From assembly GCA_023231065.1 (NCBI GenBank), contig JALNWE010000024.1:1-40531 (forward strand): DNA of 40,531 nt, in the 5' to 3' direction. The notes below the pieces were generated by a model. That model did not search any database, was not told where the DNA came from, and saw only the letters and a list, made by a program, of their open reading frames with translations. The position numbers were made by a program, and so were the translations under genes. The stretch comes from Bacteroidales bacterium (GTDB lineage Bacteria; Bacteroidota; Bacteroidia; Bacteroidales; FEN-979). Below, piece after piece: positions 25,598 to 33,064 of this stretch (position 1 is the stretch's first letter; each line of letters opens with the position of its first letter).

Positions 25598-26872
25598 ATG
25601 ACATCGCAAATTACCTTCTATTTAAGTCAGATCTTAGGTAAAAATTTCGTTTCTGACGATGGCATTGTTTTAGGCAAGATCACCGATTTTTTAATTGATC
25701 AATCCCCATTGCCGGGTCAGGAATCTGAGCCTGTACGACCACGGTTGGTAGCTGTTAAAGTAAAAAAAGCAAACCAGACGATCATTCTTGACTTTTCTTC
25801 TTTTGAAATTAAAAAGTTTAAAAGAAAGCTCCGGATCGTTTGTCTGGAGATGCACAGTGTATCGGATGAATCTTATTCCAATTGCCTGTGGCTTGCTAAA
25901 AACATATTGGACAAGCAGATTGTGGATATCAATGGCAGGAAACTGGTACGGGTCAATGATGTCCGCCTGGTGATGATCCCGTCCGGCACATATGTCATAG
26001 CCGTAGATGTCGGACTTGAAGGTCTCCTCCGCCGGATCGGGATCGAAAAGCCCATCCAGGCTATTCTGGACACGATCCATTTTTCCATTCCCGGAAAATT
26101 CATTTTATGGGATGATATTGAAGCAGTTGATTTTGCCAATGCCAGTATTAAATTGTCAAAATCTTCTTCCAAACTGAATACCCTCCACCCATCCGATCTG
26201 GCCGATATTATTGAAGATCTGGACAAGGCGTCGCGGACGGTCGTTTTTGCTTCTTTAGACGAAGAAACGGCGGCCGATGTCCTTGAAGAGCTGGAACCCC
26301 ATGCCCAGATACACATTGTTGAAAGTTTGCCCATTGAGAAGGTCGCGGATGTTCTTGAAAAAATGCCGGCCGATGAAGTTGCTGACTTGCTCGATGCCCT
26401 GAACGATGACAAAGCCGAAGAATTGTTGGAGGAAATGGAAAAAGAATCTTCGGAAGAAGTCAGGGAGTTGCTTGAATATCCTGATAAATACGTGGGGTCA
26501 CTGATGACCACCGATTTTCTTACATTCAATGAACGGCTTTCCGTGGCTGAGATACTTGAAGAAATACGAAAATTGAAACCCGATCCGGAACAGATTTCTA
26601 CTATTCTTGTCACTGATAAAAATGACCATTTCCTTTCTTCCATTTCCCTGGGAGAGATTGTGATAGCAGAGCCTACAAAATTGCTCAAAGAGATCATGAA
26701 TAAGAATCCGGTAACCGTGTTTGATGACGATAAAGTAGATACTTTGGCCGAATTGATCTCAAAATATCATCTGCCTGCTATTCCTGTAATCAATAAGGAA
26801 AAGCATGTCGAAGGGGTTGTTGTGATGGAGGATATTGTTGATGACCTTCTGAGCCGTAGAAAAACGAAATAG
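25598..26872 (+). CDS. Cytosolic PRC-barrel/MgtE-N/CBS domain protein, probable partner of the NRAMP-related transporter
   Basis: 424 residues without membrane segments. The N-terminal 190 residues appear to form two PRC-barrel-like modules (LGKNFVSDDGIVLGKITDFLID and LDKQIVDINGRKLVRVNDVRL). From about 200 to 300 is an MgtE N-domain with superhelical repeats (LHPSDLADIIEDLD, DEETAADVLEELEPH, KMPADEVADLLDALNDDKAEELLEEM). Two CBS motifs follow at about 305-420 (YVGSLMTTDFLTF, LPAIPVINKEKHVEGVVVMEDIVDDLL). This is the regulatory part of the MgtE magnesium channel without its pore. It is 17 bases upstream of the NRAMP-related gene, a known pairing. It probably senses Mg2+ or a nucleotide and gates the transporter. 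The start is fixed by a strong SD (GGAAGGAGG, 6 bases before the ATG). Confidence 0.88.
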   Translation: MTSQITFYLSQILGKNFVSDDGIVLGKITDFLIDQSPLPGQESEPVRPRLVAVKVKKANQTIILDFSSFEIKKFKRKLRIVCLEMHSVSDESYSNCLWLAKNILDKQIVDINGRKLVRVNDVRLVMIPSGTYVIAVDVGLEGLLRRIGIEKPIQAILDTIHFSIPGKFILWDDIEAVDFANASIKLSKSSSKLNTLHPSDLADIIEDLDKASRTVVFASLDEETAADVLEELEPHAQIHIVESLPIEKVADVLEKMPADEVADLLDALNDDKAEELLEEMEKESSEEVRELLEYPDKYVGSLMTTDFLTFNERLSVAEILEEIRKLKPDPEQISTILVTDKNDHFLSSISLGEIVIAEPTKLLKEIMNKNPVTVFDDDKVDTLAELISKYHLPAIPVINKEKHVEGVVVMEDIVDDLLSRRKTK

Positions 26873-26889
26873 ATCTGGGGGGATTTTAC

Positions 26890-28140
26890 ATGGCTTTTGT
26901 GTCCCGGCGAAAAACAATCTGGAAAAACATTGCGCTTTTCCTTGCCATTCTGGGGCCTGGGATCATCACTGGCAGTGTTGATAATGATGCCGGTGGGATT
27001 ACGACATACTCTGTGGCAGGCGCCATTTACGGGTATAAATTACTCTGGACTTTGATCCCCTCGTTCATTGTTCTGGTGATTATTCAGGAGATGAATGCCC
27101 GGATGGGAATCGTTACAGGCAAAGGCCTTGCCGATCTTATCCGGGAAAACGCTGGGGTAAAAGTCACTTTTTTCATTTTCATCGGACTTTTATTGGCTGA
27201 TATTGGGAACACTACAACTGAATTTGCTGGTGTGGCCGGAAGCATGAAGGTTTTTAGCATAAGCAAATATATTTCTGTCCCTATTGTTGCTTTCATGGTT
27301 TGGTACCTTGTGGTGAAAGGGAATTATGTAATAACCGAACGCATTTTTTTAATATTCAGCGTTTCCTTACTGATGTATGTTGTTTCAGCCCTTATGGGTA
27401 ATCCCGACTGGAAAGCGATCGGGCAATCTATTGTAAAACCCAAAATGGATTTTGACGAGAAATCGCTGGCAGTCGTCATCGGTATTATCGGGACTACTAT
27501 TGCCCCCTGGATGCAGTTTTACATGCAGTCATCGGTGATTGAAAAAGGGCTCAAAATGGGACAGTATAAATATACCCTGCTTGATATCATAGTGGGTTGC
27601 ATCGCGACGGTTGTCGTGGCCTTTTTTATCATCGTGGCCTGTGCCTCCACCCTTCATGTCAAAGGGATCAGGATCAATGAAGCAAAGGATGCCGCAATGG
27701 CGCTGGAACCTTTGGCTGGTGCGTTGTCGGCGCACGTTTTTGCGTTTGGCCTTTTTATTGCTTCTGTTTTTTCTGCAACCATTCTCCCACTGGCAACTGC
27801 ATTTTACGTGTGTGAAGCGTTTGGTTTCGAGGCCGGGATTGATAAAAAATGGAATGAGGCCAGGGAGTTCTATTTCCTTTACACCGGGATTATGGTATTG
27901 GGAGCGATTATTATCCTGATCCCCAACGCTCCATTGATAACCATTACTATATGGTCGCAGATCATCAATGGTATGCTCTTACCGGTTGTATTAGTTTGTA
28001 TGATCCTGCTTGTCAACAATAAAAAGATCATGGGAAAATACGTCAACAGGCCCATCCAGAATTTCATTGGCTGGGGAACGGTAGCCATTCTGATCGGATT
28101 GTCGGTAACCCTTTTACTTTTGCCCTTGATAAAAATATAG
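26890..28140 (+). CDS. NRAMP-related divalent metal transporter, likely Mg2+-type (NRMT-like)
   Basis: 416 residues with eleven predicted membrane helices. TM1 reads GPGIITGSVDNDAGGITTYS: the canonical NRAMP metal site DPGN is replaced by a D-x-x-G arrangement. TM6 reads GTTIAPWMQFYMQSS, where classical Mn/Fe transporters have MPH; the coordinating Met is Ala here. Loss of the soft Met ligand and the Asn is the hallmark described for NRAMP-related magnesium transporters, which move hydrated Mg2+. Combined with the upstream MgtE-N/CBS protein, I infer Mg2+ (possibly also Mn2+) uptake across the inner membrane. It could still be a Mn2+ transporter, and no transport data can be read from the sequence. 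Confidence 0.85.
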   Translation: MAFVSRRKTIWKNIALFLAILGPGIITGSVDNDAGGITTYSVAGAIYGYKLLWTLIPSFIVLVIIQEMNARMGIVTGKGLADLIRENAGVKVTFFIFIGLLLADIGNTTTEFAGVAGSMKVFSISKYISVPIVAFMVWYLVVKGNYVITERIFLIFSVSLLMYVVSALMGNPDWKAIGQSIVKPKMDFDEKSLAVVIGIIGTTIAPWMQFYMQSSVIEKGLKMGQYKYTLLDIIVGCIATVVVAFFIIVACASTLHVKGIRINEAKDAAMALEPLAGALSAHVFAFGLFIASVFSATILPLATAFYVCEAFGFEAGIDKKWNEAREFYFLYTGIMVLGAIIILIPNAPLITITIWSQIINGMLLPVVLVCMILLVNNKKIMGKYVNRPIQNFIGWGTVAILIGLSVTLLLLPLIKI

Positions 28141-28183
28141 ACGATTATTACTTCATACCTGAAAAAAGTTCTCTTCCGCGTAT

Positions 28184-28230
28184 TACCTTTGCCCCATGAC
28201 TCCGATTAAGCATTAAATATTGTATTTTTG
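28184..28230 (+). promoter_or_regulatory. Two candidate -7 elements upstream of ssb
   Basis: TACCTTTG (28184-28191) and TATTTTTG (28223-28230) are both exact TAnnTTTG, 72 and 33 bases before the ssb ATG. They suggest that ssb has its own promoter(s), separate from the metal-transport operon. Nothing else was recognised in the 123-base gap. Confidence 0.5.
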
Positions 28231-28263
28231 TTCACGGAGTTTTAACATTTAAATTCAACAAAG

Positions 28264-28695
28264 ATGGCAACCGGAGTTAACAAAGTGATTTTGATCGGGA
28301 ATCTGGGGAAGGACCCGGAGGTTCAAAATTTCGAAAACGGAGTAAAAAAAGCAGCCTTTACCCTGGCAACGACTGAATCGTATAAGGGTAAAGACGGCGA
28401 AAAAGCCCAGCATACCGAATGGCACAATATTGTCATGTGGCGGGGACTGGCCGATGTGGCAGAACGGTTTCTTAAAAAGGGTAATACGATTTATGTCGAA
28501 GGCCGTATTCGCAGACGGGAATATGAAGACAAAGAAGGGCAGAAAAAATTCATTTATGAAATCTTAGGCGATTCCATGCAAATGTTGGGTGGCGGCCCCC
28601 GGCGCGATGAGGGCGGTCCCATTTCCCCTGTCAATGAAATCGCAAAAGAGGATGCCCCGATAGTGAGTACGCCCGAAGATGATTTACCCTTTTGA
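28264..28695 (+). CDS. ssb: Single-stranded DNA-binding protein
   Basis: 143 residues. The OB fold covers about 1-110: NKVILIGNLGKDPEV, KKAAFTLATTESY, TEWHNIVMWRGLADVAERFLKKGNTIYVEGRIRRREYEDKEG, YEILGDSMQMLG. A short Gly/Pro-rich linker leads to the acidic C-terminal tip DDLPF, which recruits RecJ, polymerase and other partners; a recJ gene lies about 4.4 kb away. It forms tetramers on ssDNA. It is followed after 62 bases by gldD, with a hairpin in between. Confidence 0.97.
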   Translation: MATGVNKVILIGNLGKDPEVQNFENGVKKAAFTLATTESYKGKDGEKAQHTEWHNIVMWRGLADVAERFLKKGNTIYVEGRIRRREYEDKEGQKKFIYEILGDSMQMLGGGPRRDEGGPISPVNEIAKEDAPIVSTPEDDLPF

Positions 28696-28703
28696 TAAAT
28701 GAA

Positions 28704-28739
28704 GTGAGGTGGCCAAATCTTAAAAGTTTGCCGCCTCAC
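28704..28739 (+). terminator. Hairpin between ssb and gldD (weak terminator/attenuator)
   Basis: GTGAGGTGGC (28704-28713) pairs with GCCGCCTCAC (28730-28739) through one G-T wobble, closing over an AT-rich loop. The following TCCATTTTATA is only a weak T-tract, so it may terminate ssb partially and allow read-through into gldD. Confidence 0.6.
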
Positions 28740-28757
28740 TCCATTTTATAAGAGATT

Positions 28758-29345
28758 ATGAAGTTTTTTTATTTTGGTTTGATTGTCATTGCTTTTTTAG
28801 TCAGTTCGTGTGGCGCTGATTATACTCCCAAACCCAGGGGCTATTTTCGTATTGATTTACCACAGAGGGAATACCGGGTCTTTGACACGACCGCGCCTTA
28901 TACCTTTGAATATCCAAAATATGCTTCGATTGTTTATGACAGCAGTAAAATGGCAGAGCCATACTGGATCAATATCTATTATAGCAGGTTCCATGCCACG
29001 CTTCATGTGAGTTATAAAGTTATCCATAATAATCTTGCCAACTATCTTGAAGATGCCAGGACATTGGTTAATAAACATATACCAAAAGCGAATTCCATCA
29101 CTCAAAAGGAATACGATGACCCCGGGCGCCGGGTTTACGGGTTGGTTTACGAAATCAAGGGCTCTGATGCTGCTTCCTCTTACCAGTTTTATTTAACCGA
29201 CAGCATCTCGGAATTTGTACGCGGGGCCCTTTATTTCAATCTGGTTCCCAATAACGATTCCCTGGCTCCGGTAATCGATTTTTTAAAGGGTGATATCGAT
29301 CACATGATCAATACTTTCAGATGGAAAAAAGCAAAGTATGATTGA
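28758..29345 (+). CDS. gldD: Gliding motility/T9SS lipoprotein GldD
   Basis: 195 residues. The lipoprotein signal MKFFYFGLIVIAFLVSSCGAD has a lipobox Cys at residue 18. It is followed by the family signature YTPKPRGYFRIDLPQREY and PYTFEYPKYASI. The C-terminal half (YQFYLTDS, FVRGALYFNLVPNNDSLAPVIDFLKGDI) matches the whole GldD family length. GldD is needed for gliding and type IX secretion in Flavobacterium and occurs with T9SS genes even in non-gliding Bacteroidota. The adjacent gldE usually found in this cluster is missing. The end of the gene overlaps corA by 8 bases. Confidence 0.93.
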   Translation: MKFFYFGLIVIAFLVSSCGADYTPKPRGYFRIDLPQREYRVFDTTAPYTFEYPKYASIVYDSSKMAEPYWINIYYSRFHATLHVSYKVIHNNLANYLEDARTLVNKHIPKANSITQKEYDDPGRRVYGLVYEIKGSDAASSYQFYLTDSISEFVRGALYFNLVPNNDSLAPVIDFLKGDIDHMINTFRWKKAKYD

Positions 29346-30249
29346 AACTATCAAATTCGGTACCCTGCGCTGGTCACACATTGTGAAACCTACCGAGGAG
29401 GAACTTCAGGTACTTGGGGAACATTATCATTTTCATCCCCTCGACCTGGAAGATTGCCGGTCGGAAGTCAATTTACGGCCTAAAATTGATATTTATGACG
29501 ATTATCATTTTGTTATTCTCCACTTTCCTGCATTCAGTGTTACCCAACAATTCATCGAGATCCGGGAAATAAAATTCTTTTGGGGCAAGGATTTCCTGAT
29601 CAGCATTGGCAGGTCCCATTGGATGATCAAAGAAATTTTTAACCGGGAAAAGGCTAAAACACAGGGGAATGGCAGAATGGAAGTCGGCAGCAGTGATGCC
29701 TTGCTATATCAGATCCTCGATCAGGTGATGAAAGAAACACAGAAAGTGGTCGAAAGGGTCGATAAAGATGTGGATGAATGCGGAAAAGCGCTTTTCAGAC
29801 AAAAAGCCGAACCCGCCATTGAAAAAATTTCCATCACCCGGAAAAATGTTATCCTGCTGAACACCATGTTCAAACCCCAGATGGTCTTATTCAATAAACT
29901 TCAAAGCGGCGCTATTACCGGATTTGCTGAAAACATGGAGGATTACTGGGGCAATATCATGGACTATTTTCAGAAGATATGGGATATAGTTGAAGATGAC
30001 GGGGAATTGATCAAGGGATATTCCATGACTTTTGATTCCCTGCAGGTTAACAGGACCAATGAGGTGATGAAAATCCTGACCCTGGTTTCATCGATTTTAC
30101 TCCCTCTTACCTTTATTGCTAGTTTATATGGAATGAACATCAAATTGCCCATACAGGACCACCCGTTCTCCTTTATCATTGTAGCCGGGGTCATGATGAT
30201 GATCGCGGGAGGGATGTTTATTTATTTCAAGATGCGGAAATGGTTATAG
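29338..30249 (+). CDS. corA: CorA family Mg2+/Co2+ transporter
   Basis: 303 residues. A soluble N-terminal alpha/beta domain and long helices (LDLEDCRSEVNLRPKIDIYDDYHFVILHF, LLYQILDQVMKETQKVVERVDKDVD) precede two C-terminal membrane helices. The selectivity signature GMN is intact in SLYGMNIKLP near residue 264. The usual MPE/MPELxW loop is altered to LPIQDHPFSF, as in several CorA-2 relatives. It forms a pentameric inner-membrane channel. Its ATG lies inside gldD (8-base overlap), implying translational coupling. Its stop overlaps the convergent aroF-type gene by 6 bases. Confidence 0.92.
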   Translation: MIETIKFGTLRWSHIVKPTEEELQVLGEHYHFHPLDLEDCRSEVNLRPKIDIYDDYHFVILHFPAFSVTQQFIEIREIKFFWGKDFLISIGRSHWMIKEIFNREKAKTQGNGRMEVGSSDALLYQILDQVMKETQKVVERVDKDVDECGKALFRQKAEPAIEKISITRKNVILLNTMFKPQMVLFNKLQSGAITGFAENMEDYWGNIMDYFQKIWDIVEDDGELIKGYSMTFDSLQVNRTNEVMKILTLVSSILLPLTFIASLYGMNIKLPIQDHPFSFIIVAGVMMMIAGGMFIYFKMRKWL

Positions 30250-31356
30250 CGGATCATCCTGGTTCATCACGTTAATCTGGCGCTGTATCCCTTCTTCATG
30301 GAGCGATTCGAGCAATTTTAGAATAAACTCCCTGCTGAGCCCCATTTTTACTCCGGTTTCAATGCGTTCGTGCATCAGTTGGCTCCATCTTTTCAGCTGC
30401 AGGATGGTGATCTTGTTTGCCTTTTTATATTTACCGATCTCTTCCACAACCATCATCCGGCGGGCTAAAATTTCCATTAACTCTTCATCGAGTTTATCGA
30501 TTTCGGTCCGAAGTCCTTCCAGTTTCTGCTCAAACTCAAATCCCCCTGATTCGCGGCGGAGGACCAGCTTTCCTAACATCTCTTTTAGCTGGGCAGGGGT
30601 GATTTGCTGATTTTTGTCAGTCAGCGCTTTCGAAGGATTGATATGGGTTTCGATCATCAATCCATTCATTTCAAGATCCAGCGCTTTTTGGGTCGTTGGG
30701 AGGATCAGTTCGCGGTTACCGCAGATATGGCTTGGATCGACAAAGAGCGGTAACCCTGGGTATAACCGTTTGAGTTCAATGGGAATTTCCCACATAGGCG
30801 CGTTGCGGTAAGGTGAGCGGTTGAAAAAAGAAAAACCACGATGAATGGCAACCAGCTTTTTTAACCCCATTTGATTCAACCGTTCTATGGCGCCCAACCA
30901 GGTTTTCAGATCGGGATTAAGCGGGTTTTTCACCAGGACAGGAATATCCGCGTTCCCTATTGCTTCACCGATTTCTTGTATTGAAAAGGGATTCACGACT
31001 GTACGGGCCCCAATCCAAAGGATGTCTATATCATGGTCGAGGGCCTCTCTGACATGTTCAGGATTGGCTACTTCGGTTGTTAGAAGCAAGCCGGTTTCCT
31101 GTTTCACTTTCTGCATCCATTTCAATCCCTTTTTCCCGACTCCTTCAAATGTTCCGGGCCGGGTCCTCGGTTTCCAGATACCCGCCCTGAATATTTTAAC
31201 CTGTGGGATTTTTACTAATTCAACCGCGGTTTCCAGCATCTGGCGTTCCGTTTCAGCGCTACAAGGCCCTGAGATAATCACCGGCAGATCGGAAAAGGCC
31301 AGCCAATCCTCTAATGGCAATATATCGATTGGCGCCACGAAATTAGCCCTTTCCAT
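30244..31356 (-). CDS. Bifunctional DAHP synthase / chorismate mutase (type II)
   Basis: 370 residues from the ATG at 31356 (MERANFVAPIDILPLEDWL). A longer TTG-initiated frame to 31482 adds a Cys-rich tail with no homology that I recognise. Residues 1-260 are the KDO8P-synthase-like DAHP synthase: PVIISGPCSAETERQM, FRAGIWKPRTRPGTFEGVG, LWIGARTVVNPFSIQEI, PVLVKNPLNPDLKTWLGAI, LFVDPSHICGNRE, MIETHINPSKALTD. Residues 280-365 are an AroQ chorismate mutase (LRTEIDKLDEELMEILARRMMVVEEIGKYK). The mutase domain also acts as the allosteric sensor for prephenate in related fusions. The protein combines the first step of the shikimate pathway with the branch towards Phe and Tyr. Confidence 0.94.
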   Translation of the reverse strand: MERANFVAPIDILPLEDWLAFSDLPVIISGPCSAETERQMLETAVELVKIPQVKIFRAGIWKPRTRPGTFEGVGKKGLKWMQKVKQETGLLLTTEVANPEHVREALDHDIDILWIGARTVVNPFSIQEIGEAIGNADIPVLVKNPLNPDLKTWLGAIERLNQMGLKKLVAIHRGFSFFNRSPYRNAPMWEIPIELKRLYPGLPLFVDPSHICGNRELILPTTQKALDLEMNGLMIETHINPSKALTDKNQQITPAQLKEMLGKLVLRRESGGFEFEQKLEGLRTEIDKLDEELMEILARRMMVVEEIGKYKKANKITILQLKRWSQLMHERIETGVKMGLSREFILKLLESLHEEGIQRQINVMNQDDPL

Positions 31357-31464
31357 GTTTTTCAAAGTCGTCGGCCCGTTGTGCCCAGTTGGGCATGTGT
31401 TTTGATTTTTCTTCCTGCACGAAGGATATGGTTTATTAATGAAGTAAAAGTAACAAAAAATCAA

Positions 31465-31496
31465 TTTGTAAGGTAACGGCAATTAACGTAATTTTG
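31465..31496 (+). promoter_or_regulatory. asnS promoter
   Basis: TTTG (31465-31468) and TAATTTTG (31489-31496) are separated by 20 bases, a good -33/-7 pair. It gives a leader of about 80 nt. In that leader TTCCTT and AAGGAA can form a hairpin next to AAGGAAGGAG, an SD-like stretch 15 bases or so before the asnS ATG. Confidence 0.65.
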
Positions 31497-31582
31497 CAAT
31501 GGTTGACGGATATTCCGTTGGCTGAATTTACTGAAGTTAAACTGTTATTCCTTCGTATCAAGGAAGGAGAGAGTTACTGGTT

Positions 31583-32980
31583 ATGGAACACAAAAGAAGG
31601 TCAAAGATCATTGATGTATTAAAATCAAAAAGCTTTGGAAGTGAAATATTGATCAAAGGATGGGTGCGGACAAAACGGGGGAATAAGAATATCAACTTTA
31701 TTGCCCTGAATGATGGATCGGTCATTCATAACCTTCAGGTTGTTGTTGAAGTTGCCCGGTTCGATGAAAATCTACTGAAACAAGTTACTACCGGAAGCTG
31801 CATTTCCGTTAAAGGGACTTTGGTGGAGTCGATGGGGCAGGGGCAGCATGTTGAGGTTCAGGCCAAAGAGATTGAGGTTTATGGGACAGCCGACCCTGAG
31901 ACCTATCCGTTACAAAAGAAGGGGCATTCCCTGGAATTTTTAAGGGAGATTGCCCATTTACGGCCACGCACCAATACTTTTGGCGCCGTTCTCCGCATCC
32001 GTCATGCCATGGCGTATGGCATTCATAAATACTTTAACGACCATGGATTTTGTTATATCCATACCCCGATTATTACCGGGTCGGATGCCGAAGGAGCCGG
32101 CGAAATGTTCAGGGTCACAACACTGGATGGCGACAATCCACCCAGGCTTCCGGATGGTCATTTGGATTATACCCAGGATTTTTTCGGGAAGGAAACCAAC
32201 CTTACGGTCAGTGGCCAACTGGAAGCAGAATTGGGGGCCATGGCTTTATCCCTGGTATATACTTTCGGGCCGACATTTCGCGCTGAGAATTCAAACACCC
32301 CACGGCATCTTGCTGAGTTCTGGATGATTGAACCCGAAATGGCTTTTTATGATATCAACGACAATATGGATCTGGCGGAAGATTTCCTGAAATTTCTGAT
32401 GCAGTATGCCCTGGATCATTGTATGGACGATCTGGAGTTTCTCAATAAAATGTACGATAATGAATTGATCGACCGTTTGAAAAGCGTCATCAACAGCCGT
32501 TTTGAACGCCTCACTTATACGCGGGCAGTTGAAATCCTGATGGCTTCCGGACAATCCTGGGAATTCCCCGTTTCCTGGGGAGCCGACCTGCAGGCTGAAC
32601 ATGAACGTTATCTGGTGGAGAAACATTTTGGTAAACCGGTCATCCTGACTGATTATCCGCGTGATATCAAGGCTTTTTACATGAAACAAAATGAGGATGG
32701 GAAAACAGTCCGCGGCATGGATGTTTTGTTCCCAAAAATTGGGGAGATCATTGGCGGGTCGCAGCGCGAAGAGAACCTTGATGCTTTAATGAGAAGAATT
32801 CAGGAGTTGCATATTCCGGAAAAAGATGTATGGTGGTATCTGGATACCCGGAAATTCGGAACCGCTCCCCACGCGGGATTTGGCCTTGGATTTGAACGAT
32901 TGATCCTTTTCGTTACAGGAATGGCCAATATCCGCGATGTTATTCCTTTCCCGAGAGCTCCGAAAAATGCTGAGTTTTAA
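31583..32980 (+). CDS. asnS: Asparaginyl-tRNA synthetase
   Basis: 465 residues, class IIb. The N-terminal OB anticodon-binding domain (about 20-115) starts ILIKGWVRTKRGNKNINFIALNDGS. Class II motif 2 is FGPTFRAENSNTPRHLAEFWMIEPE. Motif 3 is GFGLGFERLILFVTGMANIRDVIPFPR at the C-terminus; the IRDVIPFPR ending is typical of AsnRS. DGHLDYTQDFFGKETNLTVSGQLEAE distinguishes AsnRS from AspRS. It charges tRNA-Asn. It is apparently monocistronic, 84 bases before recJ. Confidence 0.97.
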   Translation: MEHKRRSKIIDVLKSKSFGSEILIKGWVRTKRGNKNINFIALNDGSVIHNLQVVVEVARFDENLLKQVTTGSCISVKGTLVESMGQGQHVEVQAKEIEVYGTADPETYPLQKKGHSLEFLREIAHLRPRTNTFGAVLRIRHAMAYGIHKYFNDHGFCYIHTPIITGSDAEGAGEMFRVTTLDGDNPPRLPDGHLDYTQDFFGKETNLTVSGQLEAELGAMALSLVYTFGPTFRAENSNTPRHLAEFWMIEPEMAFYDINDNMDLAEDFLKFLMQYALDHCMDDLEFLNKMYDNELIDRLKSVINSRFERLTYTRAVEILMASGQSWEFPVSWGADLQAEHERYLVEKHFGKPVILTDYPRDIKAFYMKQNEDGKTVRGMDVLFPKIGEIIGGSQREENLDALMRRIQELHIPEKDVWWYLDTRKFGTAPHAGFGLGFERLILFVTGMANIRDVIPFPRAPKNAEF

Positions 32981-33064
32981 AAGGATATAGAAAAAGAAAA
33001 TTTTCTTTCGGTTCAAACCCGGACAGGAAGATTTTATAGTACCTTTACAGGTAGGAAAAAAAAT

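Noticed and set aside
25873..26697. Long antisense ORF (274 codons, Ser-rich) opposite the MgtE-like gene
   Set aside because: The composition (runs of Ser, no domain) is what the complementary strand of an acidic, Glu/Asp-rich coding region gives. The sense frame has clear domains.
31357..31482. 42-residue N-terminal extension of the DAHP synthase-chorismate mutase
   Set aside because: It starts at TTG, is Cys/Asn-rich and unlike the family, and an ATG at 31356 gives a normal N-terminus.
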